Shown one piece after another: positions 58,891 to 64,000 of a stretch of 64,000 nucleotides of DNA. Source of the DNA: Zeus faber (Eukaryota; Chordata; Actinopteri; Zeiformes; Zeidae); assembly GCA_960531495.1 (NCBI GenBank), contig OY482851.1, forward strand, positions 18,211,339 through 18,275,338, written 5' to 3'. Numbering within the stretch: the stretch's first letter is position 1; the number at the start of each line of letters is the position of its first letter. A program made the translations under genes and the position numbers. The notes under the pieces are model-generated. The model saw only the letters and a program-made list of their open reading frames with translations, was not told the origin of the DNA and made no database searches.

Positions 58891-59923
58891 TTGCGTATGC
58901 TATCCGGCAAGTCCATAATGCAAATGAAAATAAACCGCGAATGTGTTTGTGCCGCCAGTACCGCCAACGTGACTGCAGATGTCCGTCGGTCTCTGGAGGA
59001 GCGAGGGGATTGCCTCTCATCTCACAGTCACATTTAGTTCCCTGTGCAGTGAGGTTCCTAACGCGTTGTTTGAAGGCTGCTCATAGTCTGTGCAGGCTCA
59101 CTCCGGATAAATAGAATTTTGCAACGTATATTTTTTATTAAATTCCATTTGTACATCAACATTTGGTCGGTAAATAGCCTCTGTGCTCTAGATTGTTTTT
59201 CCAGTCAAAAGGCTGTTGCCATGTGATGTGTATCCTATTGGCAACACACAAAGCTGCTCATCAAGTCTGGCAGTTTGCTTGTAGATAATGTTGTGTTTTT
59301 TTTAGATTACATTCAGGCTTTAAAAAAATGTTTCTATTGTTTTCCCTCCTCAGTACTCCCTAGTTAACGAGCCTCTCATCGAGCTTTCCAACCCGGGGGC
59401 CAGCGGCTCCCTCTTCTACCTGACCAGCGATGATGAGTTTATCATCAAAACCGTCCAGCACAAGGAGGCCAAGTTTCTCCAGAGACTACTTCCCGGGTAC
59501 TACATGGTGAGGACGCCTGGAATCTTAATTTTATGGGGTAGATTGGGGGAGGACGGGGTGACTATTTTGGCATTACGGAACCATCGCATTAATTACAACA
59601 TCTGCCGTTTGCATCGTGCCTTGCAGAACCTGAACCAGAACCCGCGCACGCTACTACCCAAGTTCTACGGGCTCTACTGCATCCAGTCTGGAGGCATCAA
59701 CATTCGACTGGTGGTGATGAACAACGTCCTGCCCCGCTCCGTCAAGATGCACTACAAGTACGACCTAAAGGGATCCACCTACAAGAGGCGAGCGTCCAGG
59801 AAGGAGCGGGAGAAGGCGTGCCCCACGTACAAGGACCTGGACTTCCAGGACATGCACGAGGGCCTGTACTTCGACGCGGAGACCTACAACAACCTCATGA
59901 AGACCCTCCAGAGAGACTGCCGG
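54164..59923 (+). CDS. pip5k1b: Phosphatidylinositol 4-phosphate 5-kinase type I beta, 5' part
   Basis: Type I PIP kinases phosphorylate PI4P at the 5-hydroxyl to make PI(4,5)P2 at the plasma membrane. Five exons: 54164-54232, 54815-54945, 58008-58125, 59354-59506 and 59627-59923, giving 256 codons. The rest is right of the window; no later kinase exon was found to 64000. The start ATG follows an acceptor directly, so upstream UTR exons exist. Key parts: [34 protein letters not shown], the glycine-rich loop [18 protein letters not shown]-lysine in [33 protein letters not shown] and the conserved [39 protein letters not shown] and SGGINIR favour the beta isoform over alpha or gamma. [12 protein letters not shown] lacks one residue present in mammalian PIP5K1B (KDLDFLQDMHEGL). 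Residue comparisons are from memory. Confidence 0.92.
54946..58007 (+). other. pip5k1b intron 2
   Basis: A 3.1-kb intron. It contains a perfect 24-bp palindrome (55387-55410) and poly(T) runs near 56130 and 57510. No exon is seen. Confidence 0.55.
58217..58275 (+). repeat. (TG)n microsatellite in pip5k1b intron 3
   Basis: About 29 TG/GTGC units starting 92 bp after the donor of exon 58008-58125. Confidence 0.95.
58763..58887 (+). repeat. (CG)n(CA)n microsatellite pair
   Basis: CGCG then a CA tract (58763-58820) and a second CA tract (58859-58887), with potential for Z-DNA, in pip5k1b intron 3. Confidence 0.95.
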
Positions 59924-62560
59924 GTAAGGGCCACAAGGAGCACGCGGCTCTCAAGGAGTTTAGAGTTTCCAGGCCTCTTGGGGTTTATCCTGAACACGGT
60001 GAAAGGCCCCCCCACCCCCTCGGTCTGAAGGGTCTCACTCCGACTCCTTACTCTTAGAATTGTACAGCTCTGAGATACACCCAGGAAGTACTCTCTGGTA
60101 TTTTTCTCATGAATAGAGAAATGGGAGCCGACTCCTATGACTGCCACGTCAGTTCGGTGAGTCGGGTCAGCTCTGATCATTCCCATGCCTTCAGTTTTAT
60201 CCCCTTAAATGGCTGCCCTGCCACCCCCTGTGGACATTAGGTCATATCCCATTCCAGAACGTCTCTCGGGCGGGCCAAAGTTTGTGTTTCGCAGGAGAAT
60301 ATGCCAAAGTTTAAAGATATGACTTTGCCAATGGGAAATGATCCACCTTTGCCCTGAAGTTACGCAACTGGGCTTCGGGAACTTGAAGATGCACGGCGCA
60401 CTGTGTGTGTGTGTCACTCTGTTTACTTGTTTAGGCTGAGGGTTACCTTTCTCTGAAAATCCGATCAACCTATATGGTAATATGACGTACGATATGGGAC
60501 CCAAAACACAAATTTTTGGATAAAATGTCAATGCTTTAAGAAAGTTAAGGTGGTATGTTCTTGTCAATGTAAATTTATACTACAAAGTTGGCACAGAAAG
60601 ACGTTGAATGCTAATATTGAGTTATTGCCCGGTGCTACTCTCTGTCAATTTGTCGCTGGACTGCAGTGTGTGTTTTTCCGGTGTCTGTTGAGCCTCCATC
60701 GCCAGGTCTCCAACCGCTCTCTACTCCCAAGTATTGCCCCTTCCACTTTGCGCCAGTTTGTTCCAGTACATGACAGCTCTCCAAATGCTGAATGTGATTA
60801 GGACATGAGCCCGGGAGAGGGAGAGGGAGAGGGAGAGGGAGAGGGAGAGAGAGAGGGAGAGAAAGAGAGAGAGAGAGAGAGGGAGTGGGAGAGAGAGAGA
60901 GAGAAGCCGTGCTCCATCTAAAGATAGACCTCCAATCTGAGGCTCGCAGTTTTGTTTTTTTTTTGTTTTTTCTTTGCTCCTTTGGAGCCGGGGCGAGGAG
61001 ATGGCGCAGGGTAAAGTGGCGGAGTGTGACGGCTATTGTCAAGCAGGAGAGTCAAACTCCACTCGCTGGGTTACAAGTGCCTGACAACGCAAACAGAACA
61101 AAGCGAGTCACATGAGACTCCAGCACTGGGCGTCCATTGTGCTCAGGCACGGTTTTCATTCTTCCACTGAGATTACATTCCTCATGTTAGATTTCTGTTG
61201 ACAACATTTTGGTCAAGGACATTCTAAGGAGAGGTCACGTCAAACCAAATTGAATTAGCGTCTGTGTTATGTTGCGCCAACTATACAGAGACAAATCCCG
61301 AGTGTGAGGCATTGTGGCATTAACCAGTTGTGGAGGCCTTTTAATAAAAAAAACAAACAAAAAAAAAAACCAGTATATCATCAAAAATGACTTGGTTGAT
61401 GCGCTATTGATGTACGACCAATGTACTATTCTCATTGTACCTTGGTTATCAAAACCCCCTTGTGGTGTATTCTGATTAATAACCTTGTTATACATGATAA
61501 AAGGTAATTGCTAAGTGCGCACGCACGCACGCACACACACACACACACACACACAGCTACTCCAGGGGTCCTCATGAAATCTCTGTTGACATAAAATGAC
61601 TGATGTAACCAGGGAGAGGCTGTGTTTGTGGATCAGAGCATCAGAGGGCAGGAAAGGAAAGCTGGGTTCCTGCCAAAACCATCAGACCTGGCAACCCGCT
61701 CGGGTAGCATTTAATGACTTCTGACACAATAGCCTCTGTTTAATTGTTTTTGATCTTTTGGCTTCTTTTGGCGGGAAGAGGATAATCGTGGTCCTTTGTT
61801 GTCGGCCTGTGATTGATGGCCCATGGAATGCAGTTAGCGGTAATAACCTACGTGATGCTGTGGGTATGTTTAAGACTGTTAAGTAACAGACATTCACGCG
61901 CCTATGTTTGTTGTTGTTGACCACCTAGAGCACTGATATCTCAATTCTATGGCCGTCTCAACCCTCAACTTATTTTGAACTTTTCCTTTTTCTTACTTTG
62001 CCGTCTCTCGTTCCCTCCCTCACAATCTTTTTTTTTTTTTTTTTTTCTTTTCGGCCAAGCACCTTTGTCCCTTGGAGGTTGTTTTGCAGGCACCTTTTGA
62101 GGCGGCCTATCGCTCCGCCAGGTCATGTGCCTCTCTCTTAACTGCTGGGGCGCTGGAAAGGGCGCCGCTCTCGTAAGGGCGGTTTCAAAGGTTTCGGAAC
62201 GGCGAATGACGGAGTGCGTCAACCAAAAAAAAAAAATCCAACAACAGTGCCTGAGCTCCTTGAGATAGTGTGGAAATGACCGTCAAAGCAGCTACAGATA
62301 AGCAAGTACGCACGCGAAACTAACCTGGCCGACTGAAGTGGTCAACGGTTCTTCAGGGCGACGGCGTAGAACAACCCCATTTTAGTTCCACGAAGAACCT
62401 TTCAGACTCAGGTTCTATACAGAACAATTTCTTTCCATGTGTTAATATTAAAGGATAGAAGCCAATATATACAGTGCAATGCAATATTGTTAATTACCCT
62501 TTAATTGACAATAATGGGTCAACCAAGTCCTTGTCACGTGTGAGCTCGCAAAACATATAA
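59924..62560 (+). other. pip5k1b intron 5, left part
   Basis: Mostly unique sequence, with the GGGAGA tract at 60811-60905 (listed separately), A-runs near 61347-61370, a CACG/CA tract at 61519-61554 and poly(T) at 62030-62046. No exon is seen. Confidence 0.45.
60811..60905 (+). repeat. (GGGAGA)n polypurine tract
   Basis: GGGAGA units grade into GAGAGA. Five or more GGG runs spaced by three bases (60813-60850) fit the canonical G-quadruplex pattern on the plus strand, which is the transcribed RNA sense of pip5k1b. Confidence 0.9.
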
Positions 62561-62568
62561 ATTCACTT

Positions 62569-62677
62569 ACGCACGCACGCACGCACACATACACACACAT
62601 ACACACACACACATATACATACAAAGAGACACAAACATGTACACACTCATACACTCTCAAATTTCCATAAAAGAACA

Positions 62678-62728
<51 letters not shown>

Positions 62729-62756
62729 GCGTGTGTGCGTGCGTGCGCGTGTGTGC
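62569..62756 (+). repeat. Inverted CA and TG microsatellite pair
   Basis: CACG/CACATA units at 62569-62640 are followed by TG/TGCG units at 62681-62756. The two are roughly complementary and could pair across 40 bp. Confidence 0.85.
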
Positions 62757-62879
62757 TGCTCGGGACAGTGTCGGTGCTCTCTGGTTTGTTATTGTCACGG
62801 CTTCCTGCCTCGGCCTCCTGGGCAGGAAGCAAAATGCCTCCTAAGCAGAATCTCCGTCCATTCAGATGAGTAAGCAGCT

Positions 62880-63320
62880 CTTAGAGAATGCAGCAGCGAC
62901 ACAAAATAGGAGGGCGGAGGCCGACGCGCGGCGGGAGAGGACAGCGGGGTGAAAAGGGTGGAGGAAATATTAAAAAAAACAAACAAAAAGAAAAACCCCA
63001 CTGTTTTTCTTCCTCCTTTTACTGCCGTCCGACGGTTCCGCGCGGGAGGGCGCGGCCGTCCCGCGTCCGTGACGCACGGAGGCCTGCACGATGCCGAGCG
63101 AAGCGGAGGATGCCGATAATGGCATGCGGAGCGGCAGAAGCAGCGAGCCGGACATGGCGCTGGCTTAATATCTCTGACAGCCCCGCCGCCCGAACGTGCG
63201 CCGAATACCAAGCGGATCGGCGCAATTTCCCCCTGGTCGAATCAGCGTTGCCGCGCGCCAGGCCGTCCGGCCGCCTGGCGGGTTCGGTTTGGGGCGACGA
63301 CGTGGATATCAAGCTGTTTT
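62880..63320 (+). promoter_or_regulatory. CpG-rich block inside the pip5k1b intron
   Basis: Dense CpG and GC, flanked by A/T homopolymer tracts. A 25-codon frame (MPSEAEDADNGMRSGRSSEP..., 63091-63168) starts at an ATG and ends in TAA. It is too short to identify. The block may be an alternative pip5k1b promoter or the promoter of another transcript; neither is shown by sequence alone. Confidence 0.35.
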
Positions 63321-64000
63321 GTTTTTTTTAATAATTTTTTTTGTTTGTTTTGTTTCGTTTTTTTTTTATGGTCTTGTTTTGATCAAAAGTTTGGCATCCG
63401 GAGCCCTTCTCCCCCGAGGATAGAAGTTGGACGAACCCAGGTCGAGTTATTCATGAACGAATGGTGTTTTTTTCCCGGGGAAATTAAATCTGCTTATCTC
63501 ATTTCACAAATAAATTGGCGCGCACACATAATCAAACGAGCACATGATGGGGTTTTTTTTGGGGGGGGGGGGATAGTGGTGGAATGTGGCAAAGAACAAC
63601 ACAAACAGACAAAACCAACCATTTCTGGGTTCAATCTCCTCCCGCGTGGACAGACAACCAAGCAACACGTTCTTTAAAGTTGCCCTTGGAATACTTGGAG
63701 TACTATATGGGGATAAAGCCGGTATCAAAGGCTCGAGCAGAACTACGGCAAAGTGTAAAAAAAAAAAAGGAAAAGAAAAAGGTCCATGAACTGCATGGAG
63801 ATAATGCCTCCCCTCTTATAACGTGTTTTAATGTGACAGCGGCGAAGCGGGGCTGGCCACAGCCCAGCCCAGCTTTTGGGAGCCGGCGGCCCCCGTTGGC
63901 ACACGAACGCGGCACTGTTGAATGTGCCGACAGTCATTCGATATTCCTCCATTTTAAAAGGCGGGGATGAGATATAACAGGAGGTCTCCTAAAAAAACGG
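63321..64000 (+). other. Right edge, non-coding
   Basis: T-rich (63320-63370) and G-run (63551-63572) sequence followed by unique sequence to the window edge. No kinase exon is recognisable, so pip5k1b continues beyond. Confidence 0.4.

Overview
The window is a vertebrate, almost certainly teleost fish, genomic segment. Its genes are split into short exons with GT-AG introns. It is rich in long CA/TG microsatellites, tRNA-derived SINE sequence, Tc1- and hAT-like transposon remnants and LINE 3' tails. No bacterial, phage or CRISPR features are present. The exact species cannot be told from the sequence.

Five protein-coding genes were reconstructed exon by exon, with reading phase checked across every junction. 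(1) cenph, plus strand, 3' part only (64-2915). (2) dimt1, plus strand, complete, 12 exons, 306 aa (3157-6527), starting 241 bp after the cenph stop codon. (3) kif2a, minus strand, complete, 21 coding exons, 745 aa (27904 down to 7843), convergent with dimt1. (4) unc45b, plus strand, complete, 19 coding exons, 930 aa (32683-38273). (5) pip5k1b, plus strand, first five coding exons, 256 codons (54164-59923); its 3' part lies beyond the right edge.

Layout: 1-7.8 kb holds cenph, dimt1 and a short intergenic gap. 7.8-27.9 kb is kif2a, whose introns carry several layers of DNA-transposon remnants. 27.9-32.7 kb is the head-to-head gap between kif2a and unc45b, with the kif2a CpG-rich promoter, a 48-bp minisatellite, a dead Tc1-like element, a dispersed repeat, and a candidate unc45b promoter containing a canonical heat-shock element. 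32.7-38.3 kb is unc45b. 38.3-54.2 kb is non-coding sequence that probably includes the pip5k1b promoter and 5' untranslated exons. It has a CpG-rich block, an AT-rich 65-bp repeat, a 1.74-kb insertion bounded by 17-bp direct repeats, a SINE and a 63-bp near-perfect palindrome. 54.2-64 kb is pip5k1b and its introns, with a second CpG-rich block near 63 kb.

The genes do not form one pathway. CENP-H and KIF2A both act at the mitotic kinetochore. DIMT1 modifies 18S rRNA. UNC45B is the muscle myosin co-chaperone of Hsp90. PIP5K1B makes PI(4,5)P2. No new multi-gene system was found. The most notable signals are regulatory or structural: the heat-shock element upstream of unc45b, the direct-repeat-bounded insertion, the large palindrome, and a cenph splice acceptor sitting on a retrotransposon tail.
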